Below, one piece after another: positions 17,027 through 24,471 of a DNA stretch of 24,571 nt (the first letter of the stretch is position 1; each line of letters begins with the position of its first letter). This DNA is from Tychonema litorale BBK16 (GTDB lineage: Bacteria > Cyanobacteriota > Cyanobacteriia > Cyanobacteriales > Microcoleaceae), in contig NZ_JAKJHX010000083.1 in assembly GCF_021648855.1 (NCBI RefSeq), forward strand, positions 1 to 24,571, written 5' to 3'. A program made the translations under genes and the position numbers. The notes beneath the pieces were generated by a model. It had not been told where the DNA came from and did no database searches. It worked only from the letters and a program-made list of their open reading frames with translations.

Positions 17027-18349
17027 TTACTCAGTGTCAAATATCAAGGCTTCTCCTCTCACGTTTGTATCCAATTTACCATTCTCAAAAACTACTTTTC
17101 CTCCCACAATAGTCACCACAGGCCAGCCAGTTAAATTCCAACCTTCAAAGGAACTCCAGCCGCACTTACTCGCCATTTCTTTTCCCACAACCGGGTGGTA
17201 TTTTTCCAAATCTACTAATACTAAATCCGCATCGAAACCAGGGGCAATTTTACCCTTATTCGGAATTTTGTAAGCTTTAGCAACTGCTACCGACATCCAG
17301 TTAGCAACTTGAGCAACTGTGCATCTACCCTCAACTGCTTGCGTCAGCATCAAAGGCAAAGAAGTTTCCACTCCCGGCATTCCTGAAGGTGTATTTGGAT
17401 AAGTTTGAGCTTTTTCGGCTAAGGTGTGTGGCGCGTGATCGGTGGCGATAAAATCAATTACGCCGTCAAGTAAAGCTTGCCAAAGTATTTCGTTATCTCG
17501 GCGCGATCGCAAAGGTGGATTCATTTGAGCGAAACTACCAATGGTTTCATAAGCACTGGTATTCAATAACAAATGCTGTGGAGTCACTTCCGCCGTTACC
17601 CAACTCGGTTTTTCCTCACGCAAAAACTCAGCTTCTTCTCCTGTAGATAGATGCAGAATATGCAGACGACGGTGATATTTTTTGGAAAGTTTCACTGCTA
17701 GCTGAGTCGCTAACAAAGCAGCTTGATTGTCTTGAATTTGTGAGTGAACTGCAATATCAGTAATCCCAGCAAATTCTTGACGACGCTGATTAATTCTAAC
17801 TTGGTCTTCTGCGTGCACGGCAATTAATCGATCGCCCTTTGCAAACACAATTTCTAAATTTGCGGCATCATCCATCAATAAATCCCCGTGCATCGAACCC
17901 ATGAACACCTTAATTCCCGGTGTCGGATTGGCATTCAGCAAATCGGGTAAAATCTCAGCAGTAGCTCCAATAAAGAAGCCATAATTGACCAAACACTTCT
18001 CGGCCGCACGACGTAGTTTATCATCTAAAGCAGCTTGAGTTGTGGTCAGAGGTCGCGTATTCGGCATTTCCAAAAATGATGTCACGCCGCCTTTAGCGCA
18101 AGCACAGCTAGCCGTAAACAAGTCTTCCTTGTGTTCCAATCCCGGTTCTCGGAAGTGAACCTGGGGGTCAATTACTCCGGGTAACAGAGTTAAGCCCGTC
18201 GCATCTATTTCGCGATCGCCAGATTCGACAATTTCCGCAGCAACCTTGACAATTTTGCCATCGCAGATTAGCACATCCCCTAGCAAAAATTCACCATTAG
18301 GCAAAAGAATACGAGCGCGACGGATTAACAAACTTGATGTAGGAGCCAT
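17027..18349 (-). CDS. pyrC: Dihydroorotase
   Basis: A 440-aa type I, amidohydrolase-superfamily dihydroorotase that closes carbamoyl-aspartate to dihydroorotate in pyrimidine synthesis. Visible metal-site residues are D61 and H65 with R67 (DPQVHFREPG), K147 in GIKVFMGSM (the lysine usually carbamylated), H179 (IAVHAED), H233 (LHILHLST) and D304 (IATDHAPH). The first histidine of the usual HxH is Q63. Dihydroorotases with Gln here are known in other bacterial groups, and all other ligands are present. KGGVTSFLEMPNTRP (86-100) and QMNPPLRSRRD (275-285) are typical dihydroorotase sequences, which argues against an allantoinase. It is divergent from lepB over 155 bp; the stop side faces the GT2 gene. 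Confidence 0.95.
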   Translation of the reverse strand: MAPTSSLLIRRARILLPNGEFLLGDVLICDGKIVKVAAEIVESGDREIDATGLTLLPGVIDPQVHFREPGLEHKEDLFTASCACAKGGVTSFLEMPNTRPLTTTQAALDDKLRRAAEKCLVNYGFFIGATAEILPDLLNANPTPGIKVFMGSMHGDLLMDDAANLEIVFAKGDRLIAVHAEDQVRINQRRQEFAGITDIAVHSQIQDNQAALLATQLAVKLSKKYHRRLHILHLSTGEEAEFLREEKPSWVTAEVTPQHLLLNTSAYETIGSFAQMNPPLRSRRDNEILWQALLDGVIDFIATDHAPHTLAEKAQTYPNTPSGMPGVETSLPLMLTQAVEGRCTVAQVANWMSVAVAKAYKIPNKGKIAPGFDADLVLVDLEKYHPVVGKEMASKCGWSSFEGWNLTGWPVVTIVGGKVVFENGKLDTNVRGEALIFDTE

Positions 18350-18504
18350 AAGATATAATTAATTGAGTAATTGAGTAAACAACGTGCTAGAATCAAACTA
18401 TTATTAAGTTTTGAATCTGTATTCAACTCAGTCACCACAATATCATGTCAGTGTTTCCCTCTCAGGGCTAAAGCCACTGAGTTTCCCACTTACCGAGCTT
18501 TTTT

Positions 18505-19110
18505 ATGACTCGTTTAGACAAGTCAGGCGACGAAAAATCACCGCAAGACACCGAAAACCCCTGGATAGAAGGAATTAAGACGATCGGCTTAGCAGCAGTC
18601 TTAGCCTTTGGCATTCGCACCCTCGTTGCCGAAGCTCGCTACATTCCCACCGGTTCAATGCTTCCCACCTTGCAAATTAACGATCGCCTAATTATCGATA
18701 AAGTGAGCTATCGATTTCAAGACCCTCAGCGAGGAGATATTATCGTATTCATGCCTCCAGACTCGGCCAGCTTGTGCACGGGACAGCCACCGCCGATCAA
18801 AGATGCCTACATCAAGCGAGTGATTGGACTTCCAGGAGAAAGCGTGGAAGTGAGAGAGGGCAAAGTTTATATTAACAAGCAGCCACTACAGGAAAAGTAT
18901 ATTGAAGAAATTCCACAGTATCCCTACGGGCCGGCAGTAGTACCTCAAAATTCTTACTTGGTGCTAGGCGACAACCGCAACGCAAGCTGCGACAGTCACT
19001 ATTGGGGCTTTGTACCCAAGCAAAATATTATCGGTAGGGCAATTGTGCGTTTTTGGCCCAATCGCATAGGTTCCATCGACCCTTCGCCCATTTATCCCGT
19101 TAAAAATTAG
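18505..19110 (+). CDS. lepB: Signal peptidase I
   Basis: A 201-aa S26 protease with a single N-terminal membrane helix (about 24-41), an inside-facing N-terminus and an outside catalytic domain. The catalytic Ser/Lys pair is S51 in PTGSMLPTL and K104 in [11 protein letters not shown]. The later boxes [17 protein letters not shown] (about 155-171) and GRAIVRFWP are present; His replaces the usual Arg in the DSR box. It removes signal peptides from exported proteins at the plasma or thylakoid membrane. Length is typical for the short cyanobacterial form. No Shine-Dalgarno is visible before the ATG. Confidence 0.96.
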   Translation: MTRLDKSGDEKSPQDTENPWIEGIKTIGLAAVLAFGIRTLVAEARYIPTGSMLPTLQINDRLIIDKVSYRFQDPQRGDIIVFMPPDSASLCTGQPPPIKDAYIKRVIGLPGESVEVREGKVYINKQPLQEKYIEEIPQYPYGPAVVPQNSYLVLGDNRNASCDSHYWGFVPKQNIIGRAIVRFWPNRIGSIDPSPIYPVKN

Positions 19111-19132
19111 CTATAGCGGAAGGAAGTTCGAC

Positions 19133-19193
19133 AGAAGGAAGAAGGAAGAAGGAAGAAGGAAGAAGGAAGAAGGAAGAAGGAAGAAGGAAGAAG
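19133..19193. repeat. Heptanucleotide tandem repeat (AGAAGGA)n
   Basis: Eight full copies of AGAAGGA plus five bases run without a break or mismatch, 23 bases past the lepB stop. Such 7-base short tandem repeats (STRRs) are typical of filamentous cyanobacterial genomes and tend to vary in copy number between strains by slippage. Confidence 0.95.
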
Positions 19194-19242
19194 CCAAATT
19201 CGGCGTTTCTGATTTGGAGTGTGATTTACCTCCAAAATTCAG

Positions 19243-19276
19243 AGAGTAGGGGCAATTCATGAATTGCCCCTACTCT
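19243..19276. terminator. 34-bp perfect palindrome, likely bidirectional terminator
   Basis: AGAGTAGGGGCAATTC followed by AT and the exact reverse complement. It lies between lepB (plus) and the ATP-grasp gene (minus), which converge here, 17 bases beyond the latter's stop. Beyond the stem the plus strand reads GTCTAAAATC with no long T-run, so a terminator role is inferred from position and stem strength. The core has the GTAGGG...CCCTAC style of the other palindromes. Confidence 0.65.
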
Positions 19277-19293
19277 GTCTAAAATCTAAAATC

Positions 19294-20814
19294 CTACAAG
19301 GTTTCGCGATCGAGTACCTTGACAACTTTATTATAAATCTCCTCAGCCTCTTGCTGCGAATTGCCAATACTCGTCAATCCCAATTTCCCAAATTCCGACA
19401 AACAACCCATCAAATGAAACACCGTACCAGTCTCAGTACCGCTGTCAAAGTGTAGTTGATTATCAGCAATAATATCCATCAAATCATTCGGCAACAATCC
19501 CCGATAGCGTTCTTTTTTCAAATTGTCAGAAGCCACATAATATTTTGGACGACCCTGCTGACTATAAAACGAACCTGTAGAACCCTCATAACGACCATTT
19601 GTTAACAGCTTCAGTGCCATAAACGGATGAGTTGTGCCACCTTTTCGTAAATTAATTTCAATTGCTTGAATGTCCCATTTACCATCCTCCTGTCGCACGA
19701 CAACATAATCTATCCCAAATTGCTCTAAAGCACCTTTTTCTGCCAAGTTATGCCCGATTTTCCTACCGGATTCTTGCAATGCTAAACGATAGGATTCGTC
19801 CGCAGGAAATCGGCAGCCTAAGAAAATTTGTCCATCTGGGCCTCCCAAAATTTGGTCATGGGTGGAGAGAATTTCGACTTCGCCACTAGGTACAATTCTA
19901 CCTTGAACGCTGGGCGAACGCTTTTCTGATCCTTCGATAAATGCTTCGGCAATTGCCCCTAATTCTGGGATTCTGCTGCTGAAATTTTCCCAGGTTTCCC
20001 TCATGGCTTGAAAGCGCAACTGGGGAAAGCAATCACTAATTAATTTTACTTTTTCAGAATGTGACGTATTTGCGATCGGCTTTAGTTCCAAAATCGCATT
20101 TCCCTCCCCGGAAAAGCCCTCATTTAGCTTAATTACCATGCGCTGCAAATGGGGCTGGCGTTCCCACAATAGGGCTGCTACTTCTGCCAAATCTCCCACA
20201 TTCCAAACTAACTCGGAACCATCAGGATAAGGCACACCTGCTTCTGCAAAAATCTGTCTGCTACCACTTTTTGTTCCCCAATAAAGCAAATCTGGATCGC
20301 TAGCCCACAAAGGAATTCCCAACTTCACAGATAACTCGCGCTCTAAAGAAGTAGAGTTGTAACAAACCATATAACATTTTGTCGATCGCACTGCTTGACG
20401 AATTCGTTCGATCAACCGTGGCCTTTCTAAAATCTTCTGGGTAAGGGATTTAGCAGAAGCATCGTAAGTAGAGAATAGCAAAAGCCGATCGCGCGCGTGC
20501 GAAAAAGGAATGCCTGGGAGTAACTGCAAATAATAATCAATGATCATAGGATGCAGCGGCTCCGAAGTAATATAAATCAGGCGCGTGCGGGGATTTCTCA
20601 GACGAATCAACGAAAACAAATGTCGTTCCTCGTAGTGGTAAGCACCCGGAACTTTTTGCATTTCTTGCTGATCTAAACTAATAGAAGGAATGACGATAAT
20701 GTCACAATCGCCGCTATCAAATCCTTCAATCTTATGCCATCGTTCCCGCAATTCCATCTGAAGATTGCGAAATTGCTGACCATATTCTGACTCTGTATTT
20801 TTTAACTCTTGCAT
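19294..20814 (-). CDS. PGM1-like ATP-grasp peptide ligase
   Basis: A 506-aa protein resembling the 'peptide ligase PGM1-related' family, named after the pheganomycin ligase of Streptomyces. Residues 36-180 form an N-terminal Rossmann-like part (DIIVIPSISLDQQE, IYITSEPLHPMIIDYY). The ATP-grasp domain (about 180-400) shows SGSRQIFAEAGVPYPDG (183-199), the ATP-binding lysine K229 in VIKLNEGFSGEGNA (227-240), AEAFIEG (289-295) and the Mg ligands E386/N388 in AIEINLRKGGTTHP. The C-terminal region (400-506) is conserved in this family but of unknown role. ATP-grasp ligases join a carboxylate to an amine or thiol through an acyl phosphate; the substrates here are unknown. It lies 130 bp downstream of a GT39-like gene on the same strand, with a 64-bp repeat between. 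The ATG lacks a clear Shine-Dalgarno. Confidence 0.88.
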   Translation of the reverse strand: MQELKNTESEYGQQFRNLQMELRERWHKIEGFDSGDCDIIVIPSISLDQQEMQKVPGAYHYEERHLFSLIRLRNPRTRLIYITSEPLHPMIIDYYLQLLPGIPFSHARDRLLLFSTYDASAKSLTQKILERPRLIERIRQAVRSTKCYMVCYNSTSLERELSVKLGIPLWASDPDLLYWGTKSGSRQIFAEAGVPYPDGSELVWNVGDLAEVAALLWERQPHLQRMVIKLNEGFSGEGNAILELKPIANTSHSEKVKLISDCFPQLRFQAMRETWENFSSRIPELGAIAEAFIEGSEKRSPSVQGRIVPSGEVEILSTHDQILGGPDGQIFLGCRFPADESYRLALQESGRKIGHNLAEKGALEQFGIDYVVVRQEDGKWDIQAIEINLRKGGTTHPFMALKLLTNGRYEGSTGSFYSQQGRPKYYVASDNLKKERYRGLLPNDLMDIIADNQLHFDSGTETGTVFHLMGCLSEFGKLGLTSIGNSQQEAEEIYNKVVKVLDRETL

Positions 20815-20873
20815 TTGGTTTTATGTCGCTAATTTACATAATTATTTATGTCTAGTTATAGCATTTATCAGAT

Positions 20874-20937
20874 GTAGGGTGCGTCAGTTCAAATAATTGA
20901 GGCAACTCAAACAGTTTTTTTTTCTGACGCACCCTAC
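20874..20937. repeat. 64-bp MITE-like element with 14-bp perfect inverted ends
   Basis: GTAGGGTGCGTCAG (20874-20887) and its exact reverse complement (20924-20937) enclose 36 bases that include an inner 5-bp hairpin TTGAG-GCAA-CTCAA and a T9 run. Length and ends match the element at 16886-16949, and TGAGGCAA is shared near the centre. It lies between the stop of the GT39-like gene and the start of the ATP-grasp gene. On the plus strand the hairpin has T9 inside rather than after it, so it is not a plain terminator. Confidence 0.85.
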
Positions 20938-20943
20938 CGGGAA

Positions 20944-22560
20944 CTAGGAAGCTCGTCGCACTCTAAAAAGTTTGGCGTATTCCAATACAGGCTCTAAACG
21001 GCGTTGATTTCGCTTCAAAGCCGATCGCAATTTTTCCGAATGTCGAAACACCAGAGGAGCCGAATATTTGTTCAGCATCTCGATGTCCGGTGATTGGCTC
21101 AACAGCATCAACTTCACGTCTTTGTCAAGCAAATAGCTCAGGGAAAGCAAATCTCCCATGTTAGTAAAATCATTACCGCGATCGCTCATGACGATTGTAT
21201 CTTTAATCGACCGATTCGCGATCGCCTCTTGATTAACCTTCCTGGCGACTTCAGCATTAAAATAGCTCAAGTCTTTGCTCCACCAAGTATCAGAAAAACT
21301 GCTGACAACACAAGATACGATACTTGCAGTAAATACTGCGGCCAAAATGAATTGCCAAAACCGCCGCCCAACAGTCACGCTATTTGCCAGCAAATAAGCA
21401 ACTGCTAGCTGCACTCCCGGAAAACAGGAAATTAGATAGCGACTAACAGCCGAACGTTTACCACCAATGATTAGATCCGGCAAAGCCAATATCAAAAAAG
21501 GTACAAAAATTGATGTTAAAACAAATAGCCAAGTTGAACGGCTTGCTCGATGAAATATTTGGTAAATAGCTGCTATAATCAAGATTACAAATGGCACTCT
21601 AGCAAGATAAGTTAAAATATTATCAAAGCCGAAATCTAGGTCAAAAAATAGCGCTGTAAAACTCAAAGTCCATAATTTGACCAGATAAAGCCATCCCGGA
21701 GATACTCGCGTCCAATCTGTAGTAGCTGAGGCTCGTTGTAGATTAGTTCCTAGGACGTATATCCACGGAATGTACAAGATTAAAGCTGCTATTACCGCCA
21801 AGAAAAATTGAGAATTAATTACATGACCTCGTAATTTCTTTGGTGTCATGAATAGGCAGTAACAAATTACAAAAATCCCGTGTCCGATTAATGTTAAGCT
21901 GAAAAAAGGGTGAGTGTAGAAGCCAAGGGCAATCGACAACGCATATAAAAGCCAATTTGATAAAGTCTGCAACCGCACTGCTCTCAGCAACAACAAACTG
22001 CTGCCAATTACTATGGCTGTCAGCAAACTATACTGCCTTGCTGTCTGAGCAAATAGGATGTCAAATGGAGATAAAGCTAATAGTGCTGTGGCGAATAATG
22101 ACGTTAAATTTGAGGCAAAAAGTTCTTGAGCTAAAGCATACATCAAAGGCAATGACAGTAAACTTAGTAATGCTGGAAAACTGCGGGATGCTGTGAGAGA
22201 ACTGCCAAATTCCTGCATCCACATACGAGCCATCAAAAAGTATAAAGGCGGATGTTGTGGGTCTTCAAGTGCTAAAGAATGGATTGTATCTGCGGCGCTA
22301 CTTCCTGGTTTAATTCGCTGATATTTCTGCAATTCTGGTGCGGGAACTATCCGGTTTTGGAATAGTTCATCGTCGATTTCTTGTCTGGTGAAACCTGCGA
22401 CTCGGAGTGATGTGTATGCTTCGTCGTGCCAGTAAAGTTTGCGATCGAGCTCAAAGAAGCGAAATCCGATACCTAATAAAATGGCGATCGCTAATAAGCT
22501 CATCAGCCATCGGGAGTTGGTGCGATCAATAGATTTGTCTTGACGTATTGTAGATGCCAT
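20944..22560 (-). CDS. GT39/ArnT-like integral membrane glycosyltransferase
   Basis: A 538-aa polytopic protein of the GT-C fold. The first helix (about 19-36) is followed by a periplasmic loop with the catalytic-type acidic pair D46-E47 in LYWHDEAYT, and a later loop carries EDPQHPPLYFLM (99-110), both typical of protein O-mannosyltransferase, ArnT and PF13231-type enzymes. About ten more helices extend to residue 415. The last 120 residues form a soluble, probably periplasmic, domain. Such enzymes transfer a sugar from a polyprenyl-phosphate donor to lipid, polysaccharide or protein; the acceptor is unknown. It lies upstream of the PGM1-like ligase on the same strand and 265 bp from the divergent recA. 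Confidence 0.88.
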   Translation of the reverse strand: MASTIRQDKSIDRTNSRWLMSLLAIAILLGIGFRFFELDRKLYWHDEAYTSLRVAGFTRQEIDDELFQNRIVPAPELQKYQRIKPGSSAADTIHSLALEDPQHPPLYFLMARMWMQEFGSSLTASRSFPALLSLLSLPLMYALAQELFASNLTSLFATALLALSPFDILFAQTARQYSLLTAIVIGSSLLLLRAVRLQTLSNWLLYALSIALGFYTHPFFSLTLIGHGIFVICYCLFMTPKKLRGHVINSQFFLAVIAALILYIPWIYVLGTNLQRASATTDWTRVSPGWLYLVKLWTLSFTALFFDLDFGFDNILTYLARVPFVILIIAAIYQIFHRASRSTWLFVLTSIFVPFLILALPDLIIGGKRSAVSRYLISCFPGVQLAVAYLLANSVTVGRRFWQFILAAVFTASIVSCVVSSFSDTWWSKDLSYFNAEVARKVNQEAIANRSIKDTIVMSDRGNDFTNMGDLLSLSYLLDKDVKLMLLSQSPDIEMLNKYSAPLVFRHSEKLRSALKRNQRRLEPVLEYAKLFRVRRAS

Positions 22561-22582
22561 GATTGCCTTAGTTGTTGCGATT

Positions 22583-22678
22583 ACTGGTTCCTAGGTAGGC
22601 AGAGCTTGGTTAACTGATTTAACTGGTTCCCAGGCAGAGTCTGGTAACGAGTCAATCCAAAATCCAAAATCTAAAATC
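22583..22678. repeat. Two degenerate GGTTCC...AGGCAGAG copies and a short heptamer tract
   Basis: ACTGGTTCC...AGGCAGAG...TGG occurs at 22583-22609 and again at 22622-22644; the second runs on to GTAACGAG and looks like a decayed GTTCCCAGG...CCTGGGAAC palindrome. A heptamer tract AATCCAA, AATCCAA, AATCTAA, AATC follows (22654-22678). Together they fill much of the 265-bp gap between the GT39-like gene and recA. Confidence 0.6.
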
Positions 22679-22825
22679 GGATGATTCAGCAAGCTGAACA
22701 TCAGCAAAATCAAGAATCGTGAATCAAATCCTCCCAGAACCTCCCCACCCCAAAAATAACTGCTAACATACGTGTTGTATAGTTAATCAACAAGCTCCGC
22801 AAGGGCCCTACCTGCGTACCGCAAA

Positions 22826-23947
22826 ATGGCAAAAAAAGATACGTCTACAAAAATTACTGAAAGCCCCGAAAAGCAAAAAGCCCTAACTGCGGTACTAGCC
22901 CAGATTGAGCGCAGCTTTGGCAAAGGGGCAATCGTCCGATTGGGAGACGCCACTCGCATGAGGGTAGAAACCATTCCCAGCGGAGCCCTGACACTTGACA
23001 TCGCCTTGGGTGGTGGTTTGCCAAAAGGTCGAGTCATCGAAATCTATGGCCCAGAAAGTTCGGGTAAAACAACTCTAGCGCTACACGCGATCGCCGAAGT
23101 CCAAAAATCCGGCGGTATCGCCGCCTTCGTCGATGCCGAACACGCCCTAGATCCCACCTACGCATCAGCCTTGGGCGTGGACATTGAAAATCTCCTAGTT
23201 TCCCAACCCGACACCGGAGAAATGGGGCTAGAAATTGTCGATCAACTCGTTCGTTCCGTCGCCGTCGATATCGTAGTCATTGACTCCGTAGCAGCCCTCG
23301 TCCCCCGCGCCGAAATTGAAGGCGACATGGGCGACTCTCACATGGGTTTGCAAGCCCGGTTGATGAGCCAAGCTTTGCGAAAAATCACCGGCAACATCGG
23401 CAAATCTGGCTGTACCGTCATTTTCCTCAACCAATTGCGGCAAAAAATCGGCGTAACTTACGGGAATCCCGAAACTACAACCGGCGGTAATGCTCTCAAA
23501 TTTTATGCCAGCGTGCGACTCGATATTCGTCGGATTCAAACCTTGAAAAAAGGCACAGAAGAGTACGGAAACCGCACGAAAGTTAAAGTTGCTAAAAATA
23601 AAGTTGCTCCACCTTTCCGCATTGCCGAATTTGACATTGTATTTGGCAAAGGTATTTCTACTTTAGGCTGTCTGACTGACTTGGCAGACGAAATGGGAGT
23701 AATTACGAAAAAAGGTTCTTGGTATAGCTATAACGGCGATAACATTGCTCAAGGACGAGATAAAGTCATCCAACACATGGAAAAAAATATCGATTTCAAA
23801 AATGAAATTGAGAAGCTGGTGCGAGAAAAACTTGCTACTGGTGCTGTGGTTTCTGCTAATTCTGTCGCTCCTGTTGATGATGAGGATCTAGAAGATGCAG
23901 AAGATGTAGAAGATGCAGAAGACATGGGAGATTTGGAAGAAATCTAA
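22826..23947 (+). CDS. recA: Recombinase RecA
   Basis: A 373-aa RecA: DNA-strand exchange, homologous repair and the coprotease role in SOS-type responses. Walker A is GPESSGKT (75-82). [15 protein letters not shown] is the Walker B strand and L1 region, and [26 protein letters not shown] (around 203-228) covers loop L2. [24 protein letters not shown] is the C-terminal ssDNA-gateway region. The final 22 residues are almost all Asp/Glu with a repeated [11 protein letters not shown], longer than in many RecA proteins; acidic tails are known to restrain RecA on duplex DNA. The ATG gives the usual MAKK start, with no clear Shine-Dalgarno. No LexA-type operator was recognised upstream. Confidence 0.98.
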   Translation: MAKKDTSTKITESPEKQKALTAVLAQIERSFGKGAIVRLGDATRMRVETIPSGALTLDIALGGGLPKGRVIEIYGPESSGKTTLALHAIAEVQKSGGIAAFVDAEHALDPTYASALGVDIENLLVSQPDTGEMGLEIVDQLVRSVAVDIVVIDSVAALVPRAEIEGDMGDSHMGLQARLMSQALRKITGNIGKSGCTVIFLNQLRQKIGVTYGNPETTTGGNALKFYASVRLDIRRIQTLKKGTEEYGNRTKVKVAKNKVAPPFRIAEFDIVFGKGISTLGCLTDLADEMGVITKKGSWYSYNGDNIAQGRDKVIQHMEKNIDFKNEIEKLVREKLATGAVVSANSVAPVDDEDLEDAEDVEDAEDMGDLEEI

Positions 23948-23976
23948 ACTTTTGAGTCAGTAAATGTTCTTCTGTT

Positions 23977-24009
23977 AGAGCCCCGACTTCTTTAAGAAGT
24001 CGGGGCTCT
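23977..24009 (+). terminator. Strong hairpin terminator of recA
   Basis: AGAGCCCCGACTTCTT, one T, then the exact reverse complement: a 16-bp stem that starts 29 bases after the recA stop. The plus strand continues GGTTTTG, a short T-run. The near-perfect symmetry means it could also serve as a repeat; a termination role is likely from position. Confidence 0.8.
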
Positions 24010-24020
24010 GGTTTTGAGAC

Positions 24021-24108
24021 AGGACACGGCAGTGTCGTGTCCCTACGGTATTATTTGCGGTAGGGATACAGCTCCTCTAATCATTCTGGTGCAACCGGAA
24101 TTGAGATT
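24021..24108. repeat. Composite palindromic repeat, diverged third copy
   Basis: AGGACACGGCAGTGTCGTGTCCCTAC (24021-24046) is a GTAGGG-family palindrome. A spacer GGTATTATTTGCG and a shortened second arm GTAGGGATACA (24059-24069) follow, and then the ATTCCGG-type palindrome at 24079-24108 (ATCATTCTGGTGCAACCGG). The order and spacing of parts match 1-100 in the same direction, with about 10 bases missing from the second arm. The spacer is close to that of the terminal copy (AATATTATTTTCG). Confidence 0.75.
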
Positions 24109-24143
24109 ATTGGGTGGGGATTTTGGGATTTGTCAACTATTTG

Positions 24144-24320
24144 TTAAATTAAGCCGAGGCGATCGCACAATAAAGCAACTCCCGTGGCAAAAACAGTAAT
24201 TCCCAAAGCTACCAGAGGATTTTGACCTCTGCTGACAGCAAAAGATGTGACAACTCCTGCTCCTAAAGCCGCAGTTACAGCAGCAGTAGCCCAATCTCGA
24301 TCGGGACGTCTATCGTACAT
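24144..24320 (-). CDS. Small two-TM membrane protein (58 aa)
   Basis: This reading frame encodes 58 residues beginning MYDRRPDRDWATAAVTAALG and ending LLCDRLGLI. A charged N-terminus (1-10) is followed by two hydrophobic helices (about 11-29 and 35-52) joined by SRGQNP, and then a short charged tail, which suggests a hairpin in the membrane. AGGA lies 8 bases before the ATG, a good ribosome site, and codon use is like the neighbours. I do not recognise the family with certainty; it has the look of small conserved cyanobacterial membrane proteins. It converges on recA, with the recA hairpin and a composite repeat between them. Confidence 0.72.
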   Translation of the reverse strand: MYDRRPDRDWATAAVTAALGAGVVTSFAVSRGQNPLVALGITVFATGVALLCDRLGLI

Positions 24321-24374
24321 ATTTTTTATCCTAGATAACTTTGAATTTGAAAAACTGACATCTTGTCATCTAAA

Positions 24375-24405
24375 GTTATCACTCTCACTGTTTATGAGGT
24401 GTCAA
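24375..24405 (-). promoter_or_regulatory. Candidate promoter of the 58-aa gene
   Basis: On the minus strand TTGACA (24405-24400) is followed after 19 bases by GATAAC (24380-24375), about 55 bases upstream of the ATG. The -35 is perfect but the -10 is weak and the spacing long. Confidence 0.3.
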
Positions 24406-24471
24406 TTCTCTCAGTTTTGCAACTAAGCTTAAAATTTAGCTATGTTTCTTAACATATTAAAGAAGTGATTG

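Noticed and set aside
19133..19193. CRISPR-like array
   Set aside because: The 7-base units are contiguous with no spacers, and no cas gene is present.
22741..22825. recA promoter or SOS box
   Set aside because: A TATAGT at 22778-22783 has no fitting -35, and no recognisable LexA-type operator was found.
23228..23539. 103-aa minus-strand frame opposite recA
   Set aside because: Lies wholly inside the RecA core, with no ribosome site and no recognisable motif.
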